This document shows, one piece after another, positions 1 through 9,794 of a DNA stretch of 64,000 bases. The stretch's first letter is position 1. Each line of letters opens with the position of its first letter. The notes under the pieces were generated by a model that worked only from the letters and a program-made list of their open reading frames with translations, was not told where the DNA came from and ran no database searches. This DNA comes from Opitutia bacterium ISCC 52 (lineage in GTDB: Bacteria; Verrucomicrobiota; Verrucomicrobiia; Opitutales; UBA2995): contig CP076040.1 in assembly GCA_014529675.2 (NCBI GenBank), positions 372,001-436,000 of the forward strand, in the 5' to 3' direction. The position numbers were made by a program, and so were the translations under genes.

Positions 1-1425
1 GCGATTACCAACGCCGGATTGAAGCACCAAGTCTGTGTAACCATGATGGCACTACCTCCCGGCTGCAGCGGTGCCCACGACCCTGACTTTTACAGCAAGA
101 CCTTGAAAGACATTCTCGACGCAGATGTCCCCTTCGACTCCGTCTGTTTCAAGGATGCCAGCGGTACCTCAACCCCGCAGACGGTTCACGAAACGATCAA
201 GCGGGCTCGCCAAATGCTGCCTGAGGGCACCTACATCCATTTCCATACTCACGAGACGGCTGGTACCTCGATTGCTGGTTACCTCGCTGCACTGGATGCC
301 GGAGCGGATGCCATTGACTTGTCCATGGACCCGGTTTCCGGCGGAACCAGCCAGCCCGATATTCTCTCGATGTGGCATGCTTTGCGCGGATCGGATTACG
401 ACCTTGATATCGATATCGACAAGATTCGGACCGCCGAGGAAATCTTCCAGGAGTGCATGTCGGACTATTTTCTTCCGCCAGAAGCACAACGGGTTGAACC
501 GATCATTCCCTGGTGTCCCATGCCCGGTGGCGCGTTGACGTCGAACACGCAGATGTTGCGCGATAACAACATCATGGACAAATACCCGGCTATCATCAAA
601 GCCATGGGCGTGGTAGTGGAAAAAGGCGGTTACGGCACTTCGGTGACTCCCGTCTCCCAATTTTACTTTCAACAGGCGTTTAACAACGTGCTTTTCGGGC
701 CGTGGGCCAAGATCGCCGAGCCTTACGGATTAATGGTGCTCGGTTATTTTGGTAAGACACCGGTGGAACCTGATCCAGCGGTCGTCAAATTGGCCAGCGA
801 ACAATTGGGCAAGGAACCCACGACTCGAGTACCGCTGGAGATGAATAATGAGGACCCGAGCAAGGGGCTCGAGCCGGCGCGCGAGGTTTTGATCGCGGAG
901 GGGCTGGCCGAGACTGATGAGAACTTGTTCATTGTTGCGACTTGCAAAGACAAAGGGGTGAAATTCCTGAAAAATGAGGGCGAGTTGGGGGTACGCAAGG
1001 TGGAGCCGACCAAAGATGAAGAGGACACCGACCACTACCAGGTCACAGTCAACGGTCGCAGCCATTACGTGGTTTTGCAGGATGACCAGGCCATTGTGGA
1101 CGGTAAGGTATACAATATCGATTTACAGCCCTACGATCCTGATTCCGTCCCGCCGCCGTCCGATACGCAGACCACAAAGTCTAAGGCACCCGTGGTGTCG
1201 GGCGATGGCACGCCACTCAAGGCTCCCATTCCTGGTGTTGTCTATAAGTTGGTTGCCAAGGAAGGCGCCAAGGTTAACGCGGGCGACACGATTATCATTC
1301 TTGAAGCGATGAAAATGGAGAACGCAGTTGGGGCTCCGGTGGATGGTACTGTCTTAGAGATTAAAGTTAACGAAGGTGACCACGTAACAGGCGGCCAGAC
1401 GATCGCAGTCATTGGTACGGACTAG
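1..1425 (+). CDS. oadA: Biotin-dependent carboxyltransferase (pyruvate carboxylase subunit B / oxaloacetate decarboxylase alpha type), 5' end outside window
   Basis: The reading frame is open from the first base, so the gene continues upstream of the window; the TTG at 19 is not the real start. The visible part has the end of an HMGL-like TIM barrel with an H-F-H-T-H metal-binding stretch, then the conserved PYC/OADA domain, a Pro/Thr/Ser-rich linker, and a C-terminal biotinyl domain with the EAMKMEN motif (biotinylated Lys codon at 1312-1314). Enzymes of this family move a carboxyl group between carboxybiotin and pyruvate/oxaloacetate. Whether this is the Na+-pump alpha subunit or a two-subunit pyruvate carboxylase cannot be decided, because the partner genes are not in the window. 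The next gene is convergent, 149 bp away, with no clear terminator between. Confidence 0.9.
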   Translation, partial: AITNAGLKHQVCVTMMALPPGCSGAHDPDFYSKTLKDILDADVPFDSVCFKDASGTSTPQTVHETIKRARQMLPEGTYIHFHTHETAGTSIAGYLAALDAGADAIDLSMDPVSGGTSQPDILSMWHALRGSDYDLDIDIDKIRTAEEIFQECMSDYFLPPEAQRVEPIIPWCPMPGGALTSNTQMLRDNNIMDKYPAIIKAMGVVVEKGGYGTSVTPVSQFYFQQAFNNVLFGPWAKIAEPYGLMVLGYFGKTPVEPDPAVVKLASEQLGKEPTTRVPLEMNNEDPSKGLEPAREVLIAEGLAETDENLFIVATCKDKGVKFLKNEGELGVRKVEPTKDEEDTDHYQVTVNGRSHYVVLQDDQAIVDGKVYNIDLQPYDPDSVPPPSDTQTTKSKAPVVSGDGTPLKAPIPGVVYKLVAKEGAKVNAGDTIIILEAMKMENAVGAPVDGTVLEIKVNEGDHVTGGQTIAVIGTD

Positions 1426-1574
1426 ATATATCGGTAATAGATAGACTGAGTAGATCCGCTTTCATGGATAGGGCTAGGCACTGTGTAGACGAAAGCTGCA
1501 AAGCGAGCCACTGATGCTTCCGCATCGATCAGCTCTTCATAATGAATCATTAGCTTCTTCTAAATAGGAATTAG

Positions 1575-2972
1575 CTAGTCCGTTTCTTTCAGATGATGTT
1601 CGGGAGAACTTGGCCAGTACAACTCTTCAATGAGTCTTGGGGCCATGAGCTTCCATGTAAAATGCTCTTCGACTCTTCGTTTTGCAGCCTTTCTCATCGC
1701 CTGCTTTTCAGAGTGATCCAAACGGAAGAAGTCAGATAAGGCAGCAGTGATACCTTCGGTGATTTTAGTAGGATCAGAAGAGATGAGGTATCCGAGCGCA
1801 TGCTTACAAAAGAGCTGATCGCTTCCTAGGCTCATGCCCATGACTTCACTGCCTCCGTAAGTAGCTGTTGTGATGAGAACCTGTCCCCTCGCCAAAGCCT
1901 CAAGCAGGGTATTACCCAATGGTTCGTGGAGGGAGGGCACAACGATAATCCCAGCTCTATCCACCAGCTGAATCAGGTCATCCCCATGAATACCTCCTTC
2001 GACACAATTTAGATGCACATTCGTTTGGGCTTTTTCCTGCGCTTCCAATTCTTGAACGTACTTTGTTTTCTCACGTTGTCCGGATCTTATAGAGCCTGAA
2101 ACCACAAACTGTTTTTTTGGGAATTTTTTGGCTGCTTCCAATAGATGTTTGAAGCCTTTTTCTATAGATATCCTTCCCCATGACAGCACTGCATCTTCGT
2201 CTCTTTCAGATAAGCGAGGAGTATTCTCCTGCAGAAACTCCTGTCTAACTCCATGAGGGATTACCACAATCCTGTTCTCGAGCCCTGTATCATCTGGAGT
2301 TGCTTCAGCAAGTCCGTGAACAGACAAGCCGCTTTCAATTGCTAACTGGAGAGCTTGATCTTTGAACACACTCAAACTTCTTACGGCAACCGATTGTATT
2401 TCATCTTTTACCCCCTCAGAAATGGCTCGATTTCTGGAGTTGGCATAGAAGGAAGCCAACTCAATGGGAATGTATTGAGAGAACGCGGGTGATGTTTCAG
2501 GATCTATACCTTGGCTCATTCTCGCCCGCTCAGTCCAAATCGAATTATGGTCTGTGGTTATATTATAGCCGGCCAAGTGCCCACGAATGGTTGGAATGAA
2601 ACCATAACCATGACAATGAATAACAACTATCGTCGGGTTTGGGTATTGGCCTTTCACCATTGCCGGTACCTTTTCAGAAAACTCTTTTGCTCGGTTGAAG
2701 TGGTCTTCCCAATTCCCTTCCTTAAAGGTTCTTATGGTCTCTGAATCACTGACTTCAATCCTGTGCACGGGTAGACGATATTCTTTCTCGCCCAGATTGA
2801 CCGAGACGACCTCATAGGATGGATCCCCCGCAATTTTCATAGATATATATTCTACTTCATAGCCAAGATCTAACAAAGCGATGCTCAACCCTCTCGTACT
2901 GCTCCAATACCCCCCTGTAAAACAAGCTTGGCTCGGAGGCTGGACGGTCACATGAACAATTTTAAAAGTCAT
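1575..2972 (-). CDS. GT4-family glycosyltransferase
   Basis: This 465-residue protein has a GT-B fold layout. The N-terminus (VHVTVQPPS...TGGYWSSTRGLS) is typical of glycosyltransferases that bind the acceptor. The C-terminal half has the nucleotide-sugar domain, with a SWGRISIEKGFKHLLEA segment near residue 265 and the E-x7-E type motif EPLGNTLLEALARG near residue 355. It should transfer a sugar from an activated donor to a glycan or lipid acceptor in the cytoplasm. No other polysaccharide genes flank it, so the acceptor is unknown. It stands alone between an OadA-type gene and truC, and looks like an isolated accessory gene. The ATG at 2972 begins the typical N-terminal beta strand. Confidence 0.85.
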   Translation of the reverse strand: MTFKIVHVTVQPPSQACFTGGYWSSTRGLSIALLDLGYEVEYISMKIAGDPSYEVVSVNLGEKEYRLPVHRIEVSDSETIRTFKEGNWEDHFNRAKEFSEKVPAMVKGQYPNPTIVVIHCHGYGFIPTIRGHLAGYNITTDHNSIWTERARMSQGIDPETSPAFSQYIPIELASFYANSRNRAISEGVKDEIQSVAVRSLSVFKDQALQLAIESGLSVHGLAEATPDDTGLENRIVVIPHGVRQEFLQENTPRLSERDEDAVLSWGRISIEKGFKHLLEAAKKFPKKQFVVSGSIRSGQREKTKYVQELEAQEKAQTNVHLNCVEGGIHGDDLIQLVDRAGIIVVPSLHEPLGNTLLEALARGQVLITTATYGGSEVMGMSLGSDQLFCKHALGYLISSDPTKITEGITAALSDFFRLDHSEKQAMRKAAKRRVEEHFTWKLMAPRLIEELYWPSSPEHHLKETD

Positions 2973-3102
2973 ATCGAAGCGTATATTCGACCCATTGATT
3001 GAAGGTTTTTATAAATCGGCAGGAAGCTATTACTTCCAATGATTTAAGATAGAGTGGTTTCGGAGACCGAATGCAAAACAGTTCTCGCCCATTCGATTAG
3101 CC

Positions 3103-3828
3103 TCAAGGACTGACTTCTCTTGTTGCCTCCAAGTTGGTTTTCTCGAGTACCTCTTGGAATGCTTCATCCACCGGTGCTGTCAGCGTGATTCGATCTGTAC
3201 TAGTTGGATGTATAAACGAGATTTGTTGAGCGTGCAGCAGTAGTCGATGAATACCCCAACGTTCCCGGAAGAAACGATTATGCACGCCATCGCCATGACG
3301 TATGTCTCCAACGATTGGATGACGTAAGTGGGCCATGTGCCTTCGCAACTGGTGCTTACGTCCGGTCTCAGGTTTGAGTTCAACGAATGAGTATCGGGTT
3401 GTTGGATACCGTCCCACTGGAATCAGTAATTCGGTTTGCGCCAAACACCGGTGGTGGGTAATAGCGCTTTGAGTCACCTCGGCCGTAGCTGGTGAGTAAG
3501 GATCGACCTCTCGCTTGAGTGGATAATCGATGGTTCCCTTCCTACTTAAAAATCCTCTAACTACCGCCCAATAGGTTTTCTCAACCTTCCTCTCCATAAA
3601 CTGAGTTTGCAAATCCTTCAACGCCTCCACGTTGAGTGCAAACAAAAGGAGTCCGGACGTGGGTTTATCCAAACGATGAACCGGATGAACCTTCAGCCCG
3701 ATCTGATCACGGAGTCGTTGAACTGCGAATACCGTTTCGCCATAGTCTAGCGACGTCCGATGTACCAACATCCCCGCGGGTTTGTTGATAACAACGCAGG
3801 TTTCGTCTCTGTATACAATTTCCAACAT
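3103..3828 (-). CDS. truC: tRNA pseudouridine(65) synthase TruC (RluA family)
   Basis: This 241-residue protein belongs to the RluA family. The catalytic motif HRLDKPTSGLLLFAL (Asp after HRL) lies near residue 70, and the family motif TGRKHQLRRHMAHLRHPI lies near residue 155. The N-terminus (VINKPAGMLVHRTSLD) and the segment GRYPTTRYSFVEL match E. coli TruC as remembered, rather than RluC or RluD, and there is no S4 domain. It would convert U65 of some tRNAs to pseudouridine. It is on the same strand as the glycosyltransferase downstream, separated by 130 bp, so co-transcription is possible but not shown. Confidence 0.88.
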   Translation of the reverse strand: MLEIVYRDETCVVINKPAGMLVHRTSLDYGETVFAVQRLRDQIGLKVHPVHRLDKPTSGLLLFALNVEALKDLQTQFMERKVEKTYWAVVRGFLSRKGTIDYPLKREVDPYSPATAEVTQSAITHHRCLAQTELLIPVGRYPTTRYSFVELKPETGRKHQLRRHMAHLRHPIVGDIRHGDGVHNRFFRERWGIHRLLLHAQQISFIHPTSTDRITLTAPVDEAFQEVLEKTNLEATREVSP

Positions 3829-4071
3829 GCTTGAGGATTGGAAAGCTTGAACATTCCGTCTGGAAAAACGAGAGGAAAGGTTTAGAGCTTGTCTTATGCT
3901 TTGTGGCGTCGATTTGGATGAGCATCAAGGCTGAGGAGATTCCAAGCTAGAATAGGAATAACCCGATACGATGATGCCGATTGCAGCTCTTTGGCTGGAT
4001 GTGTCTTTTTAATCAAGATTACGGGTAGGAAGGTAGTCTATCGGCCAAAGGTAATCCCTAAGATTGCGCTC

Positions 4072-4692
4072 TCAAAGTTCCCGGATACGGACATTGCGGA
4101 CCCAGAATTCCTGCCCGTGATCCTGAATGGCAATCCAACCATTTTGAGCAAGTGGTTTGTCTTGGGGGCGAGCGGTATCGATATCCACTTGCTGGACAAC
4201 CTGGTCGTTGAGTTTTACGTTGAGCCTGGAGCCTTTTAGGCGAACGACCATTGTGTTCCATTCTCCTGTGGGATTTACGGCATTCACCATAGGTCCTGAG
4301 GTTTTTATGACACCGCCCACGTCATGAGGTCCCAGCTTGTCTTTGCCGTGATCGTCTTTCAATTGAATTTCGAAACCGTGCAGCGTGGCATCTGACTGAT
4401 CCGATATACGGAAATAAAAGCCTGAGTTTCCTCCTTTTCCCAACTTGAAATCAAACTGGCAGACAAAATCCTGATACTGTTCAGGAAACCAGAGGTAGGC
4501 ATCGTAACGTTTCCAGCCTGACTCGCCTTCCCGTGGTATCAGGTGGAGCACATTCTTTTTCTCTTCGATCCAATTACCCTTCGTCTCGAAATCAGAGAGC
4601 TTAAACAGTTTCGTAAAGGGTGCTTTCTCCGCGGCGCCCAGACCCAACGATAGGAGCAATGAAATCGATAACGTGCTTAGTAAAATCTTCAT
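4072..4692 (-). CDS. Secreted DUF1080 (3-keto-disaccharide hydrolase-like) protein
   Basis: This 206-residue protein has a Sec signal peptide (MKILLSTLSISLLLSLGLGAA, cleavage near residue 21) followed by one concanavalin-like DUF1080 domain: FTKLFKLSDFETKGNW, then GGNSGFYFRI and GFEIQLKDDHGKD, and near the end NGWIAIQDHGQEFWVRNVRI. The domain is very common in planctomycetes and verrucomicrobia; some members hydrolyse 3-keto-glycosides, but most are uncharacterised. It is transcribed away from the PSCyt/DUF1553 gene at 5069, and the pairing with such genes suggests a role in exported carbohydrate metabolism. A single-domain secreted form could also be a carbohydrate-binding protein. Confidence 0.85.
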   Translation of the reverse strand: MKILLSTLSISLLLSLGLGAAEKAPFTKLFKLSDFETKGNWIEEKKNVLHLIPREGESGWKRYDAYLWFPEQYQDFVCQFDFKLGKGGNSGFYFRISDQSDATLHGFEIQLKDDHGKDKLGPHDVGGVIKTSGPMVNAVNPTGEWNTMVVRLKGSRLNVKLNDQVVQQVDIDTARPQDKPLAQNGWIAIQDHGQEFWVRNVRIREL

Positions 4693-5068
4693 GGCGAAAT
4701 AGAATCACGGATTCTCCTGCATTGTCACGTTGAATACGTCGACAAAGGAGTTCTGCCGTATCGATAAAGACGATACCGTTCCTCGGCGTACGGAGTCTCG
4801 TAACACGTCGCTAGATCAATGTTTGGAGGATCAAAAGGGGGCAAACGCAAAACATTAACATTGAGCTGAAGCAGCACTAAAGTTGTCCTGGTTGCATGCC
4901 GGAGGATCAAAAGATGACATGGGAGTTGTCAGGCCGGGAAAAAGCCCCAGGCCTGATAGTTGATGAAAACTAATAATAAAACTCTATGCCCGGATCCTTA
5001 TAGAAAAAATGCTTATTTCCTTCTATACTGTGTCGGATTGTGTACGCTTACTTCGCTTTTTACCCTGA
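4693..5068. other. 376-bp divergent intergenic region with a strong hairpin
   Basis: This is the spacer between the DUF1080 gene (minus) and the PSCyt/DUF1553 gene (plus). It has no convincing ORF. It contains a near-perfect hairpin at 4929-4956: TCAGGCC-GGG, loop AAAAAG, then CCC-C-AGGCCTGA. No T tract follows on either strand, so it is more likely a leader structure or protein-binding site than a terminator. The 13-mer GGAGGATCAAAAG occurs twice (near 4829 and 4902). No clean sigma-70 promoter was found. Confidence 0.5.
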
Positions 5069-7864
5069 ATGAATTTCCCTGTGAAACTTACCCTAAATCA
5101 CATTTTCCGAGCCTGTATGTTGGCTCTTGGAGCCAGTTTGGCTTTTCCAGCTTGGGGAGCCGATGACTACACCGATGGCGAGAAGCTATTTGCCCTGAAG
5201 GTGAAACCGCTACTGAAGCAGAAATGTTTTGGCTGTCATAATGATGAGGACCTTGAGGGGGACCTGATTCTGACCAATCTTGAAGACTCGCTCTTGGGAG
5301 GTGAGTCCTCGGATGAGGTGCTTGTCCCGGGGGATGCGGCAAAGAGCCTGATGTACATCTCCACCACCTGGTCGGATCCGGATTACGAGATGCCGCCCAA
5401 AGAGGCAGACAAGTTGACCGAGGAACAGACCTGGATGATCCGGGACTGGATCAATGCCGGAGCGCCCTGGCCGTCCGAGGAGGATGAAGCCATTATCCAG
5501 GAGAAATACGCTGAGGGTATCATCGTACAAACCAGCGGAGGACTTGATGACGATTGGACCAACCGGCGCTACGAAAAAGAAAACCTTTGGGCCTACCAGC
5601 CAATTGCGGACCCCAAACCACCGGCCCGTTCCAAGCGTGCGCATCCGGTCGACGCATTTATCGATGATAAGTTGTATGAGATCGGGCTGAGCCCGGCGAA
5701 GCTGGCGGACCGGCGCACCCTTATTCGGCGAGCCACCTTTGACCTGATTGGACTGCCACCGACAACGGAGGAAGTGAATGGCTTTTTGCGTGATCGTAGT
5801 TCTGATGATAAGGCATTTGCTAAAGTGGTAGATCGACTGCTCGCGGATCCTCGTTATGGCGAACAGTGGGGACGTCATTGGCTCGATGTCGTTCGATATG
5901 CCGATTCGGCTGGATTCTCCAATGACTATGAACGGCCATCTGCCTGGCGTTACCGTGACTATGTGATTCGCTCTTTCAATCAGGACAAACCGTTCAATCA
6001 ATTTGTCATCGAGCAGGTGGCAGGTGATGAATGGGATCCTGAAAACCCGGAAGCGATTCTGGCGACTGGGTTCCTACGGATGGGTCCCTGGGAGCACACC
6101 GGCATGTCGGTCGCACGCATCACCCGTCAACAATTTCTCGATGATGTGACCGACAGTGTGGGCCAGGTCTTCATGTCTCACCCACTCCAATGCGCTCGTT
6201 GTCACGACCACAAATTCGATCCGATTCCGACTAAAGATTACTACCGTATGCAGGCGGTGTTCGCCACTACCCACTTTGCTGACCGCAAGGTGCCATTTCA
6301 GGACAACGAGACCTTGGCCGGTTGGGAAGAGAAAGTGGTCATGGAGAAGCGGAATGCCTATTTCGAAGAGATGCGCGGTCGGCTCAACAAGAAGTCACTG
6401 GAAGCCTTGAAAGCCTGGTGCGAGGAAAACGGGTACGAGTTTGGAACACGCAAACAATTGTTGGATCGGGGAGTTCCAGTGGACGACCTGCCACGCAATA
6501 TTGGTCTGACTCTTGAAGAAATAGGGATCAGAAAAGTGGGCAGCAAGAATGTTCAGCGCACCACCTTCGAAATGAAGAAGTTCGAGCCCTACGCGTTGTC
6601 GGTGTATAGTGGGCTTGCTCCGGAAAATCCCCAGCGTTCGGGAAGCATGCTGGCCATGCCGTCGGATCCCATGGGAAAAGGTGAACGGGACGAGACGCAC
6701 ATCCTGGCCGGCGGAGATCCGTTTGGTTATGCGGAGGAAGTTTCACCCGGTGTTTTCAGTGCTTTGCCGGATTCTAATGATACCTTGGAGAGCACCAGGT
6801 ATAACTCGATCCCGGAATCGGTCCAGGGACGGCGCTTGGCGTTCGCCGAGTGGTTGGCGAATCCCAAGAACACTCTGGTATCGCGATCGATGATGAACCG
6901 GGTGTGGCACTATCACTTTAGTCAGGGAATTGTGGATACACCCAATAATTTTGGAGCCATGGGCGGTAAACCAAGCCATCCCGAGTTGCTCGACTTTCTG
7001 GCCAGTCGCTTTATCGAATCGGGATGGTCGATCAAGGAGATGCACCGGCTGATTATGAATTCGAAAGCCTATCGCCGGTCCACGGAGTATAAACACCGCG
7101 ATCGATTGGCCGAGAAAGATCCGAACGGAAAATCTTACGCCGTCTTTCTGCCGCGTCGCTTGAGCGCAGAGGAGTTGCGGGATAGCATGCTCTATGTCTC
7201 GGGTGAATTGAGCACCACGATGGGAGGCCTTCCCGCTTTGCCGGAAATTAATCGCGATGTGGCCACTCAGCCACGACAGGTCATGGGTTCGTACGCGGCT
7301 TCCTACGAGCCGGCCCGTACACCGGAAGAGCGCAACCGCCGATCCGTGTACGCAAAAAAGATCCGTGGGTTGAGGAATCCATTCATGGAAGTATTCAATC
7401 AACCAAGTCCGGATGAGTCCTGCGAGGCGCGTCAGGCATCCACGGTGACGCCTCAGGTATTCAGTTTGTTCAACGGTGAAGACACGCTCTATCGTTCCAT
7501 AGGTACAGCGATTGACCTTCTGGAAAAGAACAAGAGTCGGAAGCGGGTCGTCGAAGACCTGTTTATGCGGGCTTATGGCCGGAAGCCGGATCGTACGGAT
7601 ATGAGACTTAGTCTCGAGCATTGGGAAACCATGGAGGAAAGTGATGCCAATACGGAGTTTCCGCCTGGAACTTTTGAGCGCGAAGTACACCGCTCGGCGG
7701 TGGAAGAAATGAGCGGGGAGGAATTTTCATTTACCGAGGTTCTCTTTGGCTTCGACGACTACGTACCAGATCCGGGCATGGCCGATGTGGACATCGAAAC
7801 GCGAGCACTGGCAGAACTCTGCCTGGTGGTGTTTAATTCGAATGAGTTTGTCTACGTGTACTGA
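5069..7864 (+). CDS. PSCyt1-DUF1549-DUF1553 planctomycete-type cytochrome protein
   Basis: The 931-residue exported protein starts with a signal peptide (cleavage near AWGADD, residue 31). A PSCyt1 domain carries a heme motif KCFGCHND (Cys53, Cys56, His57). DUF1549 follows (HPVDAFIDDKL ... ADRRTLIRRATFDLIGLPPT) and holds a second CxxCH (QCARCHDHKFDPI, Cys375/Cys378/His379). DUF1553 ends the protein (SRSMMNRVWHYHFSQGIVDTPNNFG ... PRRLSAEELRDSML). Proteins of this architecture nearly always pair with a DUF1501 gene, as here. Their reaction is not established; a role in periplasmic oxidation of complex carbohydrates is often proposed. An alternative upstream in-frame start would spoil the signal peptide. 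Confidence 0.93.
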   Translation: MNFPVKLTLNHIFRACMLALGASLAFPAWGADDYTDGEKLFALKVKPLLKQKCFGCHNDEDLEGDLILTNLEDSLLGGESSDEVLVPGDAAKSLMYISTTWSDPDYEMPPKEADKLTEEQTWMIRDWINAGAPWPSEEDEAIIQEKYAEGIIVQTSGGLDDDWTNRRYEKENLWAYQPIADPKPPARSKRAHPVDAFIDDKLYEIGLSPAKLADRRTLIRRATFDLIGLPPTTEEVNGFLRDRSSDDKAFAKVVDRLLADPRYGEQWGRHWLDVVRYADSAGFSNDYERPSAWRYRDYVIRSFNQDKPFNQFVIEQVAGDEWDPENPEAILATGFLRMGPWEHTGMSVARITRQQFLDDVTDSVGQVFMSHPLQCARCHDHKFDPIPTKDYYRMQAVFATTHFADRKVPFQDNETLAGWEEKVVMEKRNAYFEEMRGRLNKKSLEALKAWCEENGYEFGTRKQLLDRGVPVDDLPRNIGLTLEEIGIRKVGSKNVQRTTFEMKKFEPYALSVYSGLAPENPQRSGSMLAMPSDPMGKGERDETHILAGGDPFGYAEEVSPGVFSALPDSNDTLESTRYNSIPESVQGRRLAFAEWLANPKNTLVSRSMMNRVWHYHFSQGIVDTPNNFGAMGGKPSHPELLDFLASRFIESGWSIKEMHRLIMNSKAYRRSTEYKHRDRLAEKDPNGKSYAVFLPRRLSAEELRDSMLYVSGELSTTMGGLPALPEINRDVATQPRQVMGSYAASYEPARTPEERNRRSVYAKKIRGLRNPFMEVFNQPSPDESCEARQASTVTPQVFSLFNGEDTLYRSIGTAIDLLEKNKSRKRVVEDLFMRAYGRKPDRTDMRLSLEHWETMEESDANTEFPPGTFEREVHRSAVEEMSGEEFSFTEVLFGFDDYVPDPGMADVDIETRALAELCLVVFNSNEFVYVY

Positions 7865-7895
7865 TGAATAACCAATTTTTATTGTTTCGTTTTAG

Positions 7896-7993
7896 GGTAG
7901 GGCTCGATCGCCGAGCGAGCCGTTTATTTGTCGGTGGTTCAGCATCGGCTCGTGTTGGTGTCGCTGCGCTCGAAACGGCGATCGAGCCCTACC
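7896..7993. repeat. Palindromic repeat element, copy A (REP-like)
   Basis: Two 18-base arms, 7896-7913 and 7976-7993, are perfect reverse complements (GGTAGGGCTCGATCGCCG and its complement) around a 62-base interior. The interior has further matching pieces: CGAGCCG at 7916-7922 against CGGCTCG at 7946-7952. The element fills most of the gap between the DUF1553 and DUF1501 genes. It shares its arm with copies at 45358 and 48541. Confidence 0.8.
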
Positions 7994-8027
7994 TTTTCCC
8001 AAATCAGATCACCTTATCTGTAAGGCC

Positions 8028-9479
8028 ATGACTAAGAAATTTAAGCAGGAACTTCTCCAAAACTTTAAGACGGCCAAGTCACTTAATCGTCGTGATTTCA
8101 TCTATAGCATGGGTGCAAGTCTGGGGAGTGTTGCGTTGGCAGGAATGACGGCTCAGAAGGCAGCTGCTAGTGAAGCTGCTTCCGGTCCTCTAGCCGTCAA
8201 GGATTCGCATCATGCTCCTAAGGCTAAGAATGTGATTTTCCTTATGATGGAGGGTGGTCCGAGTCACATCGATACCTTCGATCCCAAGCCGCAACTCAAT
8301 AACATCCATTTGCATAAATTTACTCGCAGTGGCGAAAACAAATCGGCCATGGAGAGTGGTACCCGCTACTACGTGCAGAGCCCATGGGAGGCACGCCAGG
8401 TAGGCCAGTCCGGAGCCTGGATGACCGAGAAATGGGTTCACCTGGCTGATGTGGCGGATGACATCTGTTTCTACCGGGGGTGTCAGGCCGAGTCCGTGAA
8501 TCATCCGACCGCGATGTTTCATATGAATACCGGCAATCGATTTGGTGGAGATCCAGCCATGGGATCTTGGGTCACCTATGGGCTCGGTTCTAACAATCAG
8601 GATCTTCCTGGTTTTATCGTCTTACCGGAAGTTTCCTATCCACAGGGCGGTTCCCCCAATTGGGGAAATGGTTTTCTGCCCGCACACTATCAAGGCACGC
8701 CCTTACGTCCGCAAGGATCGCCTATTTTAGATCTCAAGCCTCCTCCGGGAGTCACGCCCGAGCGTCAGCGCAAAAACCTGAATCTGCTCAGTCGCTTCAA
8801 TCACGACCATTTGGAGGAACATCCCTGGCAGGACGATTTGCAGGCTCGTATGTCGAATTACGAATTGGCCTTCCGTATGCAAATGCAGGTGCCAGGTATC
8901 CTCGACATTGACGAGGAGGATGAAAAAACCAAGGAGCTTTATGGCATCGGCACGGACGAGACCGAAGTGTTTGGTCGTAAACTACTCCTGGCTCGTCGGC
9001 TTGTTGAAAAAGGCGTACGCTTCATTCAGGTATATTCCGGCGGATGGGACTCACACGATTTCCTGGAACGTGCCCATGGCTCCCGCATTACAAGCATCGA
9101 CAAACCCATGGCAGGTTTAATCAAAGACCTCAAAGCCCGTGGTATGCTGGATGACACACTCATCATCTGGTGTGGCGAGTTTGGCCGAAGTCCGGACAAC
9201 GGTATTCGTGATGGAGGAACAACTTATGGCCGCGATCACAACTCACAAGCGATGAATATGTGGTTTGCTGGAGGTGGAGTCGCTGGTGGAACCACCGTGG
9301 GAGCCACTGACGAGATCGGTGCCGAAGCTGTTGATGTTGTTCACCCTATCCGCGATGTGCATGTAACCTTGCTACATCTCCTTGGCCTCGATGATAACCG
9401 CCTGACCTATTTCAGTGGCGGGCGTTTCAAGCAACTCTCCCAGTTCGGCGGGAAGGTGATCAGCGAGCTGATTGCTTAG
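8028..9479 (+). CDS. Tat-exported DUF1501 protein (sulfatase-like fold)
   Basis: This 483-residue protein has a twin-arginine signal (NRRDFIYSMGASLGSVALAG, Arg21-Arg22) and then a DUF1501 domain: KNVIFLMMEGGPSHIDTFDPKP near residue 67, a central GGWDSHDFLERAHG, and IIWCGEFGRSPDN near the C-terminus. DUF1501 is related to the alkaline-phosphatase/sulfatase superfamily, but its reaction is not known. Its usual partner, a PSCyt/DUF1553 protein, is directly upstream on the same strand, 163 bp away with a palindromic repeat between. Tat export suggests that it folds, possibly with a cofactor, before crossing the membrane. Confidence 0.93.
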   Translation: MTKKFKQELLQNFKTAKSLNRRDFIYSMGASLGSVALAGMTAQKAAASEAASGPLAVKDSHHAPKAKNVIFLMMEGGPSHIDTFDPKPQLNNIHLHKFTRSGENKSAMESGTRYYVQSPWEARQVGQSGAWMTEKWVHLADVADDICFYRGCQAESVNHPTAMFHMNTGNRFGGDPAMGSWVTYGLGSNNQDLPGFIVLPEVSYPQGGSPNWGNGFLPAHYQGTPLRPQGSPILDLKPPPGVTPERQRKNLNLLSRFNHDHLEEHPWQDDLQARMSNYELAFRMQMQVPGILDIDEEDEKTKELYGIGTDETEVFGRKLLLARRLVEKGVRFIQVYSGGWDSHDFLERAHGSRITSIDKPMAGLIKDLKARGMLDDTLIIWCGEFGRSPDNGIRDGGTTYGRDHNSQAMNMWFAGGGVAGGTTVGATDEIGAEAVDVVHPIRDVHVTLLHLLGLDDNRLTYFSGGRFKQLSQFGGKVISELIA

Positions 9480-9622
9480 TTCTCTGCGAACAGCGTTACG
9501 ACTTTTTCAAGTTCATCCAAGACGTCCACGAAAATGGCGAGGTCGGTATTGCCTCCCGAATGTCGGAGATATTGCCGAGGTGCGTAAAAAGAGACTTCAT
9601 GGGAAGATTCTCCCGTACATAC
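9476..9622 (-). pseudogene. Possible 3' remnant of a minus-strand gene
   Basis: The 315-bp gap 9480-9794 has no intact gene. On the minus strand a frame is open from 9622 down to a TAA at 9476-9478, with an amphipathic, protein-like ending (SFYAPRQYLRHSGGN ... FVDVLDELEKVVTLFAEN). It has no start codon, is closed upstream by a TGA, and its stop overlaps the end of the DUF1501 gene. It could be the tail of a decayed gene or chance. The rest of the gap, 9623-9794, shows nothing convincing. Confidence 0.25.
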
Positions 9623-9794
9623 TCAGATGGTGGTGGTGCTCGCATCCATGACTCGAGGGATCATCGGGGTTCTGGCTTGTTGGGTGCCTGCTAGTAAAGC
9701 AGCTCAACTCGAGCCATCAAACGCTCTCCGTGCGGATTAAGCTGCCCTCATGAATTTATCTGCAACCTTCTGAGTGTAACCGGGTATATCTGAT

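Noticed and set aside
1426-1574. Possible terminator between the carboxyltransferase and glycosyltransferase genes
   Set aside because: Only short scattered complementarities (GCTTTC/GAAAGC) without a T tract.
3991-4239. 82-codon plus-strand frame opposite the DUF1080 gene
   Set aside because: Lies mostly antisense to a recognisable gene and has no family resemblance.
6743-7690. 315-codon open frame on the minus strand opposite the DUF1553 domain
   Set aside because: It is a shadow of a gene with clear heme and DUF1553 motifs; its own translation has no domain or signal.
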